DNA of 64,000 nucleotides from Actinomycetota bacterium (GTDB taxonomy: Bacteria > Actinomycetota > Actinomycetes > Actinomycetales > Dermatophilaceae): contig JAIUPO010000002.1 in NCBI GenBank assembly GCA_020160805.1, positions 124,001 through 188,000 of the forward strand, read 5' to 3'. Shown here piece after piece: positions 50,646 to 59,947 of this stretch. The notes under the pieces were generated by a model. It saw only the letters and a list, made by a program, of their open reading frames with translations. It was not told where the DNA came from and did no database searches. A program made the position numbers and the translations under genes. Within the stretch, counting starts at the first letter, position 1, and every line of letters begins with the position of its first letter.

Positions 50646-52307
50646 ATGGATGCGGATGTCATCGTTGTCGGCCATGGCCTAGCCGGTCTGGTCGCGACCA
50701 GCGAACTGCTCGCCGCGGGCAAGCGCGTCCTGCTCGTGGATCAGGAGAGTCGCGCCAATCTCGGTGGGCAGGCGTTCTGGTCTTTCGGTGGCCTCTTCTT
50801 CGTCGATAGCCCCGAGCAACGTCGAATGGGCATCAAGGACAGCGTCGATCTGGCGATGGCCGATTGGGCCGGGACCGCGGGTTTCGATCGCTTGGAGGAT
50901 CACTGGCCGCGCGAGTGGGCCCGGGCGTATGTCGAGTTTGCCGCGGGGGAGAAGCGCGCCTGGCTGCACGGGCTGGGGATGCGCTGGTTCCCCCTCGTCG
51001 GCTGGGCGGAGCGGGGAGGCGGGTATGCCGATGCGCACGGCAACTCGGTCCCTCGGTTTCACGTCACCTGGGGCACCGGTCCGGGCGTCGTCGCGCCTTT
51101 CGAGGCGATCGTCCGACAGGGCATTCTTGACGGCAAAGTCCTTCTGCGCGAACGGCATCGAGTCACATCACTGATCGTTGACCAGGGAGCGGTGGCGGGT
51201 GTTCGTGGCGATGTGCTGGCGCCGGATGCCGCCGCGCGCGGGGTGGCGAGCTCGCGGGATGTCATCGGTGATTTCGAGCTGACCGCCGGGGCCGTCATCG
51301 TCACGGCCGGCGGCATCGGCGGCAATCACGACCTGGTCCGCGCGCACTGGCCGGCGCGGCTGGGCAACCCGCCCGCGCGCATGCATACCGGTGTCCCCGC
51401 ATACGTCGACGGCTCGATGCACGCGGTCGCGGAGTCGGCGGGTGCGCGGCTGATCAATGGCGACCGGATGTGGCATTACGTCGAGGGCATCGAGAACTTC
51501 GACCCGATCTGGCCGGGCCATGCCATTCGAATTCTCGGCGGGCCGTCGTCGTTGTGGTTCGACGCGCTCGGCAACCGGCTGCCTGCGCCCCTGTGGCTGG
51601 GCTTCGACACGCTCGCAACGCTGAACTACTTGCGCCAGACGGGATTCGATCACTCGTGGCTGATCCTCAATCGCTCGATTGCTGGCAAGGAGTTCGCGCT
51701 TTCGGGGTCCGAGCAGAACCCGGACCTGACGGGAAAGTCCATCGGCGCGACGCTGGGCCGGGCGCGTCAGGACGTGCTGCCGCCGCTGCAGGCCTTCCTC
51801 GACAAGGGCGTGGATTTCGTCCAGGCCGACACCATCGGCGAACTGGTCGCGAAGATGAATGCGCTCGTCGCCGGTGCGCCGGACGTGCCGGTGCTCGATC
51901 CGGAGTTGATCGAGAAAGTCGTGGCCGATCGCGACGGCCAGATCGCCAATCCCTATGCCAAGGACGCGCAGGTCATGGCATTGCACAATGCGCGGGCCTA
52001 TCGCGGCGACCGGATCAGCAAGCGAGCCTTCCCGCCGCACCGAATCCTCGACCCGGCATACGGCCCGCTCATCGCTGTGCGCCTGCATGTGCTCACCCGC
52101 AAGAGCCTCGGCGGCATCGAGACCGATCTTGGCTCGCGGGCGTTGTCGCTCTCCGGCTCGCCCGTGCCCGGCCTGTATGCCGCCGGCGAGAGCGCCGGTT
52201 TCGGCGGCGGTGGCGTGCATGGCTATCGCGCGCTGGAGGGCACCTTCCTCGGCGGCTGCCTCTTCTCCGGCCGTGCCGCCGGCCGCTCCGCCGCCGCCGA
52301 CCTCTAA
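50646..52307 (+). CDS. FAD-binding dehydrogenase (3-ketosteroid dehydrogenase/fumarate reductase-like)
   Basis: 553 aa. N-terminal dinucleotide-binding motif VIVVGHGLAGLVATSELLAAGKRVLLVDQE, a GGIGG segment near 220, and the C-terminal FAD motif GLYAAGESAGFGGGGVHGYRALEGTFLGGCLFSG. Length and motifs match the FAD_binding_2 family that includes KsdD-like enzymes. Substrate not assignable. No clear operon partner. Confidence 0.9.
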   Translation: MDADVIVVGHGLAGLVATSELLAAGKRVLLVDQESRANLGGQAFWSFGGLFFVDSPEQRRMGIKDSVDLAMADWAGTAGFDRLEDHWPREWARAYVEFAAGEKRAWLHGLGMRWFPLVGWAERGGGYADAHGNSVPRFHVTWGTGPGVVAPFEAIVRQGILDGKVLLRERHRVTSLIVDQGAVAGVRGDVLAPDAAARGVASSRDVIGDFELTAGAVIVTAGGIGGNHDLVRAHWPARLGNPPARMHTGVPAYVDGSMHAVAESAGARLINGDRMWHYVEGIENFDPIWPGHAIRILGGPSSLWFDALGNRLPAPLWLGFDTLATLNYLRQTGFDHSWLILNRSIAGKEFALSGSEQNPDLTGKSIGATLGRARQDVLPPLQAFLDKGVDFVQADTIGELVAKMNALVAGAPDVPVLDPELIEKVVADRDGQIANPYAKDAQVMALHNARAYRGDRISKRAFPPHRILDPAYGPLIAVRLHVLTRKSLGGIETDLGSRALSLSGSPVPGLYAAGESAGFGGGGVHGYRALEGTFLGGCLFSGRAAGRSAAADL

Positions 52308-52364
52308 CCCTGGCCGGCCGTGGCGGCGAGGCGTGGCTAGGCGCCTGACGGGGACGAGGAACCT

Positions 52365-52447
52365 CTGCTAACAGACGTTAGTCAACTGTGCAGACCTTGC
52401 AATCTGTGCGGATTCGACTAACCACTGCTAGCAGAAGTTAGTCGACT
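52365..52447. repeat. Two 23-bp direct repeats, 60 bp apart, with palindromic halves
   Basis: Units 52365-52387 and 52425-52447 share CTGCTA-CAGA-GTTAGTC-ACT with 4 differences. Each contains CTAAC/GTTAG-type dyads, and GACTAAC at 52416 pairs with GTTAGTC at 52437. They lie in the 174-bp gap between convergent genes (FAD dehydrogenase and bpa), so a transcription-stop or protein-binding role is possible. Confidence 0.55.
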
Positions 52448-52481
52448 CCGCTGACGTGCGCGTTCCGAAAGCGGTTGGGCC

Positions 52482-53063
52482 TTAAAGGTATTGGCCCGTG
52501 CCGCCGGCGGCATCGGGCGGCACCATTCCGGTGATCGGGCCATTCGGGCGCGGACCCGGGCTGGGCGCTTCCTCGGCCGCCGGGTGGCCGGGCGGGAGGG
52601 TTCGGCGCAGCTGCTGGAGCTGGTTCTGCGCCGCCCTCTGTTGCGCCACAAGCGCCGCTTGTATGCCGTGGAATAGCCCCTCGAGCCAGCCGACGAGCTG
52701 GGCCTGGGCGATCCGTAATTCGGCGTCGCTGGGCGTTGTCCCCGCGCCGAACGGCAGGGCGAGTCGGTCGAGTTCCTCGACCAACTCGGGCGCCAAGCCG
52801 TCCTTGAGTTCGGCGATCGACTGCTGGTGGATCTGCGCGAGGCGGGCGCGGCCAGCCTCGTCGAGCGGGGCGCTACGGACCTCTTCGAGCAACTGCTTGA
52901 TCATCGACGCCACGCGCATGACCTTGGCGGGTTGCTCGACGAGTTCGGCCGGGCCACGCTCGTCGCTGTCCGACTCGTGCACGCCCATCCCTTCGGGCGT
53001 CAGCACGACGATCCGGTTGTCCGTGGCGGTCTCGTCGGGCTGCGGCTGCGGCTGGTCGCTCAT
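52482..53063 (-). CDS. bpa: Bacterial proteasome activator (Bpa/PafE)
   Basis: 193 aa from ATG at 53063. A helical four-helix-bundle core (VMRVASMIKQLLEEVR, IHQQSIAELKDGL, QLVGWLEGLFHGIQAALVAQQ) is followed by a disordered Pro-rich tail ending in GQYL, the motif that docks Bpa rings onto the 20S proteasome. Length and ending match the family (DUF2587). It stimulates ATP-independent degradation of unfolded proteins. Its presence implies a 20S proteasome elsewhere in the genome. Confidence 0.93.
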   Translation of the reverse strand: MSDQPQPQPDETATDNRIVVLTPEGMGVHESDSDERGPAELVEQPAKVMRVASMIKQLLEEVRSAPLDEAGRARLAQIHQQSIAELKDGLAPELVEELDRLALPFGAGTTPSDAELRIAQAQLVGWLEGLFHGIQAALVAQQRAAQNQLQQLRRTLPPGHPAAEEAPSPGPRPNGPITGMVPPDAAGGTGQYL

Positions 53064-53143
53064 GCCTGCCAATCCTGCCACCCCGCATACGGCAGCAGCT
53101 CAAGAGCCCGCGGGTGCCTTTGCCCCGGAAGTCTGCGCTAAGC

Positions 53144-53161
53144 CCCTGCTTTAGAGCAGGG
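53144..53161. terminator. Short GC hairpin downstream of the desaturase gene
   Basis: CCCTGCT (53144-53150) pairs with AGCAGGG (53155-53161) around TTAG. It lies between the desaturase stop (53232) and the bpa start (53063) on the minus strand. Confidence 0.45.
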
Positions 53162-53231
53162 TGAAGCGCACACTTTCGGCATCCGGAGAGAAACGAGTGA
53201 CAGCTGGGACGGGTGTGGCGGGCGCAAGCGG

Positions 53232-54170
53232 TCAGGCGACGCCCATGCGCTTCTTCAGCAGCTCGCGCTTGTCTTCGAACCGGGCGGCCTGCTTCTCGAG
53301 GTCGGCGAGGAAGGTGTCGAGTTCCTCGCGGGCGGCCTCACCCTCGGCGCCGAGGCCCTCGATGTCCCATACCTTCCAGAAGCGCAGCACGGGGGCGACG
53401 ACCTCGTCCTTGTGCGAGCGCAGGTCATAGATCCCGGCGAGCGCGATCTCGACGGCCTTGCGCTGGAAGCCAGGAATGTCGGTGCCGGGCATGGCGAAAT
53501 TGACGACCACATCGCGGATCGCGCACATCGCCTGGTCGGGCGAGAGGTCTAGCGCACCCTTGAGCAGGTTGCGATAAAAGATCATGTGCAGGTTCTCGTC
53601 GGCGGCGATCCGCTGCAGCAACTGCTCGCACAAGGGGTCGTTCGTATACGTCCCGGTGTTGCGGTGCGAAATGCGCGTCGCGAGCTCCTGGAAGCTGACA
53701 TACGCGAGCGAACGCATCATGTCGCCGGAGTGCTGGGACTCATAGCCCGTCGACATGTGCGACATCCGATGCCGTTCCAGGTCAACGGGATCCACGAGCC
53801 GCTTGACCGACATATAGTCGCGCATCGCCACGCTGTGCCGGCCCTCCTCGGCGGTCCAGCGGTGCACCCATTCGCCCCACGCGTCATCGCGACCGAAGAT
53901 GATCGCGATCTCGTGGTGATAGCTCGGCAGGTTGTCCTCGGTGAGCAGATTGACGATCAGCGCCGACCGCGCGACATCGGAGATCGGCGCGTCATTCGGG
54001 CTCCACGGCTCGCCGCCCATCAGCCCGTCGTAGTTGCGGCCGTCCGACCACGGCACATAGTCGTGCGGGAACCACTCCTTGGCCACCTTGATATGCCGGT
54101 TCAGCTCGCCCTCGACGACGGGGCTGAGCTCGTGCAGCAGCGCGGTCTGGGTCCATGCGGTCGTGCTCAT
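53232..54170 (-). CDS. Acyl-ACP desaturase (DesA-type, non-haem diiron)
   Basis: 312 aa from ATG at 54170 with GAGGGAG upstream. Diiron ligands are visible: E in LTEDNLPSYHHEI, EEGRHS, and ADENLHMIFYRN. Typical length for FA_desaturase_2. It introduces a double bond into ACP-bound fatty acids using oxygen and ferredoxin. Mycobacterial DesA1/DesA2 are relatives. Separate transcription unit from bpa, with a hairpin between. Confidence 0.93.
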   Translation of the reverse strand: MSTTAWTQTALLHELSPVVEGELNRHIKVAKEWFPHDYVPWSDGRNYDGLMGGEPWSPNDAPISDVARSALIVNLLTEDNLPSYHHEIAIIFGRDDAWGEWVHRWTAEEGRHSVAMRDYMSVKRLVDPVDLERHRMSHMSTGYESQHSGDMMRSLAYVSFQELATRISHRNTGTYTNDPLCEQLLQRIAADENLHMIFYRNLLKGALDLSPDQAMCAIRDVVVNFAMPGTDIPGFQRKAVEIALAGIYDLRSHKDEVVAPVLRFWKVWDIEGLGAEGEAAREELDTFLADLEKQAARFEDKRELLKKRMGVA

Positions 54171-54277
54171 CGGGGCTCCCTCGGAATCGATGGGCGGTGC
54201 CGGTGGCCACCGCAGTGGCCGTCCTCCAAGGCTATTGGTCCTAGCCGGTCCCCGCTACCGTCGCCCGCCAAGCAGTT

Positions 54278-54326
54278 CGTATGTCGTGACCGGACCCTCC
54301 CCTGCTGGGCCCGGTCACGACATACG
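54278..54326 (-). terminator. Perfect 16-bp-arm hairpin after the ABC permease gene
   Basis: CGTATGTCGTGACCGG (54278-54293) pairs perfectly with 54311-54326 around a 17-nt loop, just past the permease stop at 54334 on the minus strand. Confidence 0.65.
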
Positions 54327-54333
54327 GACGGGG

Positions 54334-57177
54334 TCAGTTCCCGCGGCGGGTGACGTGGGGGGCGCGGCGAATGCTGAGCGCGGCGATGAGGGCCGCGACG
54401 AGCGGGACGCCGAGCAGGATCATCGCCATCGGGATCAGGGGTATGCCGACCGTCGGGTCCACCGTGTGCTCCACCCCGCTCTGGTCCCACCATCTCGTCG
54501 TCGTCGGATAGGCGATCGCGACGCCGGCGACGAGGCCGATGGCGATGCCGAGCACACCGCCGATGACGGCAACAGTCGCGGCCTGGGCGGCGGCGAAGCG
54601 CCGCCTCGTGCCCTTCGTCGCGCCGACCGCGGCCAGCGTGCCCATGTCCGCCTGCTGTTCGGCGAGCGCGAGTGCCGTGCTGATCAGCGTGACGACGACC
54701 AGCAGGAAGCCGGCGATGCCGAGCACACCGAGCATGAGCCACTTGTCGGGCCGCTCGTAGCCGCGCTCGACCTCCATATAGCCAGCGTCACCGAGGGCCT
54801 CCTGGACCTTCTTCTGGTCGGCCCGGGTGATGGCGCCGCGGGTGTCAAAGACCTGGAACTCGTTGATAACGGTGGGGATGTTGTGCTGCTGCGTGAACTC
54901 GGTGGACAAAACCATTCCGAGGCTCGACGAGGCAGCTCCCCGGTTGGTGGCATTCGCGGGCATCGGCACGGCCGCAACCTCGATCTCCCGAGGCTCGCTC
55001 ACCAGCGTGCTCTTTCCGGACCTCTCGTCGTAGCGGAAGGAACCCGTGAGCAGGCGAGCCTTGCCGTCGGGGATGAGCTTCGCGTCATAGACCAAGACAC
55101 CGTCCTTGGCGATCGTGGCGCCATCAGCTTTGTCGAGTTGGAAGCGGCGCACGATCTCGGCCGCCGGCATCACCGTGATTTGGCTGCGACCGGCGTTATA
55201 GATCCCCTGGTTGCCGACCTGCTGGCAGCGGTTTGCGGTTGGCTCGACCATGCCGTCTGGAGAGTCGAACTGAGGCAAAGATTCCTGGACCGAGCAGCCG
55301 GGCGTCATGAGCGACACCCACGGCTCGGCAGATGGTGCGGTGTTCCCCTGCCACTCGGCACCGATGTACGGCATGGGGACCAAGCGCCAGGTTGGAGCGA
55401 TGCTGCGGATCTGCTCGGTCGTGCCCGTCAGATCGTTGGGGGCGACGCCGATCCGGCCCTCTCCGGCGATATTTCGTGGTTCGTAGTGGCTTGCCTCGAA
55501 TTGGGTGTTGCTCTCCAACGCAATCGAGAAGGTGGCAAGCAAGGCCGAACCGGCCATCAGCGCCGCGACGGTGGGGGCCGCGCGATGCCGCTGGCGCGCG
55601 GCATCGCGGGTGGCCATCCGAATGGCGACGGGGAAACGCCCGGCCAGCCGGCCCGCCCATACGAGCAGCAGGGGGATCAGGCAGACGGCTCCGGTCACCA
55701 GACCGAAGACCCCCGCGACCCCCGCAGCCGTGGAGGTGCTGGTGACCGCGACGAAGACGCCGACGGCACCGAGGGCGAAGAGCACGACGCCGATGAGCGG
55801 CAGCAGGCGGTTGTGCGGGGGCGAGACGTTCTGGCCCTTCATCACTCCGACGATGTCCAAGCGGCCCAGGCGCAGCGCCGGGATCATGGCGGCCGTGAGG
55901 GCGGCCAGGATCGCGCAGATCAGCACGATGAGGGACGGCACGATGGGGATGTCCAGCGGCCCGAACAGGGTCGACCACGGTCGCATCCGGAACCAGATCG
56001 CCGTGCCCGCGGCGACGGCCAAGGCCCCGACGACGGCGCCGACGACGGCGGCGAGGACGCCCAGGACGAGCGCGGTGCCGAGCACGGAGCGGCGCAATTG
56101 CCGGACTTCGGCGCCATTGCTCGCGGCGAGGGCGAGGGAGCGGCGTTGCCGGCCGGCGCTGACCGCGAAGGCCGGACCGACGAGCAGGGCGGTGACCAGG
56201 AAGAGCACGGCACCGAACATGGCGGCCATCAACTTCGCCTCGTTGTCGAAGTTGTTCTGCTCGTCCCAGGCTTCCCCGGGCAGTTCGGACGCCGCCGGCG
56301 GGTGCTCGACGACATAGCGACTGGTCAGGGCCAGGCCGTAGTCGTTGAGGCGGCGGACCTCGGACCAGGTGACGGGATCACCGGTGATGATCCAGTTTGT
56401 GCTCCAGACGCTGCCCTCGGCGGCGGGCAGTGGCGCCGTCGACATCAGGTGTGGCATCCCGAAATCCGGGTCGAGGACCTTCGCCGTGCCGACGATGGTC
56501 AGCGGCGTCGTCTCCGTGCCCAGGCGCACGTCCAGCGTCCCGCTGGTCGGCATACCCTCGTGGATGCCGAGCGGGGTGACGACCACCTCGCTGCTTGTGG
56601 TCGGCCACCGGCCAGAGGTGAGGGTCAGCTTCGGGCCGAGGTTGGCGGTGGGATCGACATACATCACCAGTGCGCGGGGGAACTTCGTGCCGTTAACCCA
56701 ACGCACTTCGCCGGTCTGGACGGACACGACCTTGCCGGGGATGAGCGCGTCGAGGGCCGCGGTGCGCTCGGCTGTCGTGCCGTCTTCGGTGAAGCCGGGG
56801 ATGGGCTTAGCCTTGCGGCTCGCGTCGCTGTCGTCTTCGTTGTAACCCCATTGGCTCTGGCCGTCGATTCCTTGGATGACCTTTTCCGGTGAGATGGAAT
56901 AGATGATCGCCTGCCCCGAGCCGACGGAGGCGTCGAGGCGCTCCGCAATGCTGCGCATCGACGTCGACGCGAAACTCAGGCCGCCGACGATGAGGGCCAC
57001 CGGCAGGGCGACCATGACAAGCACGAGCGCGCTTCTGCCCTTGTAGCGCAAGGCATCTCGGCGCGCCATCTTCAACGAGACGCGCCAGCTGGAGAGCCAG
57101 CGCTGGAAGCGGCTGCTGCGTGCCGTGGGTGCTGGGCTGGGCGGCGCGGTCGGCCGCTCGGTGACGGTGGCGGACAT
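54334..57177 (-). CDS. ABC transporter permease with two FtsX domains
   Basis: 947 aa. One N-terminal helix (~45-70), a large extracytoplasmic domain, a central block of helices with an FtsX segment (~330-560), a second external domain and a C-terminal FtsX segment (~785-930). This is the MacB/LolE-like architecture of actinobacterial exporters. It pairs with the ATPase 2 bp upstream. Such systems export peptides or lipids, or confer antimicrobial-peptide resistance; the substrate is unknown. Confidence 0.9.
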   Translation of the reverse strand: MSATVTERPTAPPSPAPTARSSRFQRWLSSWRVSLKMARRDALRYKGRSALVLVMVALPVALIVGGLSFASTSMRSIAERLDASVGSGQAIIYSISPEKVIQGIDGQSQWGYNEDDSDASRKAKPIPGFTEDGTTAERTAALDALIPGKVVSVQTGEVRWVNGTKFPRALVMYVDPTANLGPKLTLTSGRWPTTSSEVVVTPLGIHEGMPTSGTLDVRLGTETTPLTIVGTAKVLDPDFGMPHLMSTAPLPAAEGSVWSTNWIITGDPVTWSEVRRLNDYGLALTSRYVVEHPPAASELPGEAWDEQNNFDNEAKLMAAMFGAVLFLVTALLVGPAFAVSAGRQRRSLALAASNGAEVRQLRRSVLGTALVLGVLAAVVGAVVGALAVAAGTAIWFRMRPWSTLFGPLDIPIVPSLIVLICAILAALTAAMIPALRLGRLDIVGVMKGQNVSPPHNRLLPLIGVVLFALGAVGVFVAVTSTSTAAGVAGVFGLVTGAVCLIPLLLVWAGRLAGRFPVAIRMATRDAARQRHRAAPTVAALMAGSALLATFSIALESNTQFEASHYEPRNIAGEGRIGVAPNDLTGTTEQIRSIAPTWRLVPMPYIGAEWQGNTAPSAEPWVSLMTPGCSVQESLPQFDSPDGMVEPTANRCQQVGNQGIYNAGRSQITVMPAAEIVRRFQLDKADGATIAKDGVLVYDAKLIPDGKARLLTGSFRYDERSGKSTLVSEPREIEVAAVPMPANATNRGAASSSLGMVLSTEFTQQHNIPTVINEFQVFDTRGAITRADQKKVQEALGDAGYMEVERGYERPDKWLMLGVLGIAGFLLVVVTLISTALALAEQQADMGTLAAVGATKGTRRRFAAAQAATVAVIGGVLGIAIGLVAGVAIAYPTTTRWWDQSGVEHTVDPTVGIPLIPMAMILLGVPLVAALIAALSIRRAPHVTRRGN

Positions 57178-57179
57178 CG

Positions 57180-57905
57180 TCAGGCCCCCGTGCCGGCGAG
57201 GATGTCTTCGGCGGACTCGGCGGAGCCGGTGGTGTCCACGACGACGCCATCGCGCAGGAAGACGACCCGGTCGGCCCAGGCCGCGTGGCGTGCCTCGTGG
57301 GTGACGAGCAGCCCGGCAGCGCCGGCATTGCAGCGGTCCCGCAGCACGCGCAGGACACCCTCGCCGGTCTGCGAATCGAGCGCGCCGGTCGGCTCGTCGG
57401 CCAGGACCAGGCGCCGGTCGCCGACGAGCGCGCGGGCGATCGCGACGCGCTGTTGCTGGCCGCCGGACATCTTGTCGGGATAGCGGTCGGCGAGTTCCAT
57501 GACCCCGACCACCTCGAGGATCTCGCGGGCGGCGCGGCGGCCATCGCGCACCGACATACCGTCCAGTTCCAGGGGAAGGGCGACATTCTCGGCTGCGGTG
57601 AGCGAGGGGATGAGGTTGAAGTCCTGGAAGACGAAGCCGACGCGGCGGCGGCGGAGCGCGGCGAGCTTGGTGGCATCGAGGCGCCCGACTTCGGCGTCCT
57701 CGATCCAGACCTCGCCGCTGGTGGCCTTGTCGAGGCTGCCGGCGAGGTTGAGCAGGGTGGACTTGCCGGAGCCGCTGGGGCCCATGACGGCGACGAGCTC
57801 GCCGGGCTGGACCTGCAGGCTCACCCCGCGCAGTGCGTGGACGGCCGTCTCCCCCTCTCCGTGCGTGCGGACGACGTCGACCAGGCGAAGGATCGGTGCG
57901 GTCAT
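57180..57905 (-). CDS. ABC transporter ATP-binding protein (MacB/LolD-like)
   Basis: 241 aa. Walker A GPSGSGKST, Q-loop FVFQDFNLIPSLT, signature MSGGQQQRVAIARAL, Walker B RLVLADEPTGALD and the switch His in LLVTHEARH. Its start overlaps the PadR gene stop by 4 bp, so regulator, ATPase and permease form one operon. Confidence 0.94.
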   Translation of the reverse strand: MTAPILRLVDVVRTHGEGETAVHALRGVSLQVQPGELVAVMGPSGSGKSTLLNLAGSLDKATSGEVWIEDAEVGRLDATKLAALRRRRVGFVFQDFNLIPSLTAAENVALPLELDGMSVRDGRRAAREILEVVGVMELADRYPDKMSGGQQQRVAIARALVGDRRLVLADEPTGALDSQTGEGVLRVLRDRCNAGAAGLLVTHEARHAAWADRVVFLRDGVVVDTTGSAESAEDILAGTGA

Positions 57906-58552
57906 TTCTGCTGGGCCCCCTTGGTGATGGATTCGTATGCCGTGCTCGTGTCGTGTGCCGTGTGCTCCCGGCCGGCTCCCGGGTCGGGGGCGGCCGGGGT
58001 CCTAGGGCGGGCGGCCTCGAGCGCCAACCGGGACTCGACGTGATCGAGCCAGCGGACCTCGGATTCCGCGGCGAAGATGAGGTTCTCCAGGACCAGCAGC
58101 CAGGCGAGGTCGTTGGAACTGGCGGCCTCCGCGGCCTGCCGGTCCGTCGCCTGGACCTTCAGCCGGGTCAGGTCGCGCAGATGTTTCAGGGTCGCGGTGC
58201 GCTGGGTCTGCACCACGCCCGGCACGTCGACGCCTGGCGTGGTGACGGCCAGGGCGAGCTTGATGACGAGTTCGTCGCGCGGCGTCTCGTCGCGGTCGAC
58301 GGGGGTGCGCCACCAGGTGGTGACCTCTTCGAGGCCGAGCGGCGTCAGGTGATAGAGGATGCGCCCCTCGTCGTCGGCCTGCGGATCCTGCTCGACCAAG
58401 CCGTCGCGCTCCAGGCGGGCGAGGGTGGTGTAGACCTGCCCGACATTGAGCGGCCACGTCCCCCCCGTGCGCGCCTCGAACTCGCTGCGCAACTGCGCGC
58501 CATACATCGAACTCTCCGCCAGCAGCGCCAGCATTCCCAATTTGACCGACAT
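57902..58552 (-). CDS. PadR-family transcriptional regulator
   Basis: 216 aa from ATG at 58552. The winged helix begins at once: VKLGMLALLAESSMYGAQLRSEFEARTGGTWPLNVGQVYTTLARLERDGLVE, followed by a wing (EGRILYHLTPLG) and a helical effector/dimer domain. First gene of the ABC exporter operon and probably its repressor. Three ATACNGNGTAT-like dyads lie upstream. Confidence 0.92.
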   Translation of the reverse strand: MSVKLGMLALLAESSMYGAQLRSEFEARTGGTWPLNVGQVYTTLARLERDGLVEQDPQADDEGRILYHLTPLGLEEVTTWWRTPVDRDETPRDELVIKLALAVTTPGVDVPGVVQTQRTATLKHLRDLTRLKVQATDRQAAEAASSNDLAWLLVLENLIFAAESEVRWLDHVESRLALEAARPRTPAAPDPGAGREHTAHDTSTAYESITKGAQQK

Positions 58553-58585
58553 GACATCCGCTCCCATCTGCCCGGCCGGGGCCGA

Positions 58586-58651
58586 GATACCGAGTATCAG
58601 GCCAGGTGAGGCAACCGTATACCGGGTATTGGCTTGCGTCAATACTGAGTA
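58586..58651. promoter_or_regulatory. Three palindromic sites, likely PadR operators
   Basis: GATACCGAGTATC (58586-58598), ATACCGGGTAT (58619-58629) and TACTGAGTA (58643-58651) are variants of one dyad. They lie in the 176-bp gap between the padR start and the divergent sigma-like gene. TTGACG on the minus strand (58637-58642) may be a -35 overlapped by the third site. Confidence 0.55.
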
Positions 58652-58728
58652 GGTGACCGAATGGACCCCTCCGTCGGGTGCGCCTCGGCCGTGTAATAGC
58701 GGTGGGGGCAATCCCGTGGGGAGGTGGC

Positions 58729-59826
58729 ATGGAGTTCGAGGAGTTGGTGCGGGCGCGGTATGGCGCCCTGGTGCGGGCGGCCTTCCTCCTCACCGGCTCC
58801 CGCGAGGGTGCGGAGGATCTTGTGCAGGACGTGCTCGTGCGCGCCGGCACCCGCTGGCCCCGGATCACCGATCGCGGTCATCCGGAGGCTTATGTCCGGC
58901 GGATGCTCGTGACCCAGTCCATCGACACCTGGCGCAAATGGCACCGTGAGGTGCCCGCGGGGGAGGCCACGGCATACCTCCTGCAGAGCGCAGCGGAGCC
59001 GGTCGCGGTGCCCACGCGGGTCGCCCTCGCCCGGGCGCTCGCCCGGCCCCGACGGCCGCGTGCTGGGCGGGGCGATCGCCGATCCTGCCAGTGGGCAGAT
59101 CGCGTGGCCTTGCGTCACCTCGCGACCGGTGTGGTGGGCTCGTACGCCCTGGCGACACCCGGCAGCTTCAGCCTTTTCCAGATGACCGACCCGGCGGGCG
59201 AACGCTGGTCGGCCGACGCCACTGCCCTGTTCATCCCGGCAGGCCCCGGCCCCGCCACAGACCTGGCCGTTGCGCCGAGCGGAGTCGTTCTGTCCGCTCC
59301 GCCGGGTGGCCGACGCGGGCCCGCCGGGCTGACGGTCGTCCCGAGGCTCGGCGCGGGAGGTTCTCGACCGGTTGTCGTGCTCGGCTTTTCGGGCCATGAC
59401 GTGGTCGGTGTCGGTGGGGTCGAGAAGGGTCAGGCGTGTCATCTGTATGCCCTCGGCAGTGGTGATCAGGCGCCGGAGCCGTGGAGATCCACCGCGGTGC
59501 TGCGATCCCACACTGCGTGTTGGGCGGACGGGTCGACGGGCGCGGTGGCCCCGGATGGATGGTCCGCCGGGTTGTGGGCCGGCCGGGGTTCTGGGGGTCG
59601 GTGGTCCTCGATCAATGTCCTGGACGGCAAGCTCGCGACGGCTACGGCGGTGGCGGGCGGTTGGGTGCCGGGCGCGCCGTGGCGAGCCGGGCAGCCACTG
59701 ACGAAGGGCCGAGCGGCGGCATACGAGCTCATGGATGGTGCGGGGCAGGTGGTCGTCGAGACGGATCCGGCTCTAGGGGTCGAGAAGATCCAACTGGCGC
59801 AGTGGTTCCTCGACGAGCGGGGGTGA
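58729..59826 (+). pseudogene. Truncated ECF sigma factor (region 2) fused to an unrelated C-terminus
   Basis: From ATG 58729 (GGGGAGGTGGC upstream) the first ~105 residues are an ECF/SigE-type sigma factor region 2: FEELVRARYGALVRAAFLLTGSREGAEDLVQDVLVRAGTRWPRI...AYVRRMLVTQSIDTWRKW. Region 4 is missing. After about 59045 the frame carries Arg-rich out-of-phase sequence, whereas another frame there reads GRVLGGAIADPASGQIAWP. From ~59160 to 59826 the open frame again looks like a real protein (beta-propeller-like repeats rich in Gly/Trp). A deletion joining a sigma gene to its downstream neighbour explains this. Confidence 0.6.
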
Positions 59827-59947
59827 CGGGCCGGGCGGGCCGACGGACTACAGGTATGCGCCACCCTGGCCGGGCGCACGGGCATACGTGCAGGTCAGGG
59901 GCTTGCTCACGATCCGGCGCACTCAATTCTGTAGCCGGTCGGGCCGC

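Noticed and set aside
54079-56892. A 937-aa plus-strand frame opposite the ABC permease
   Set aside because: Antisense shadow rich in Arg/Gly/Asp/His; the minus frame carries FtsX domains.
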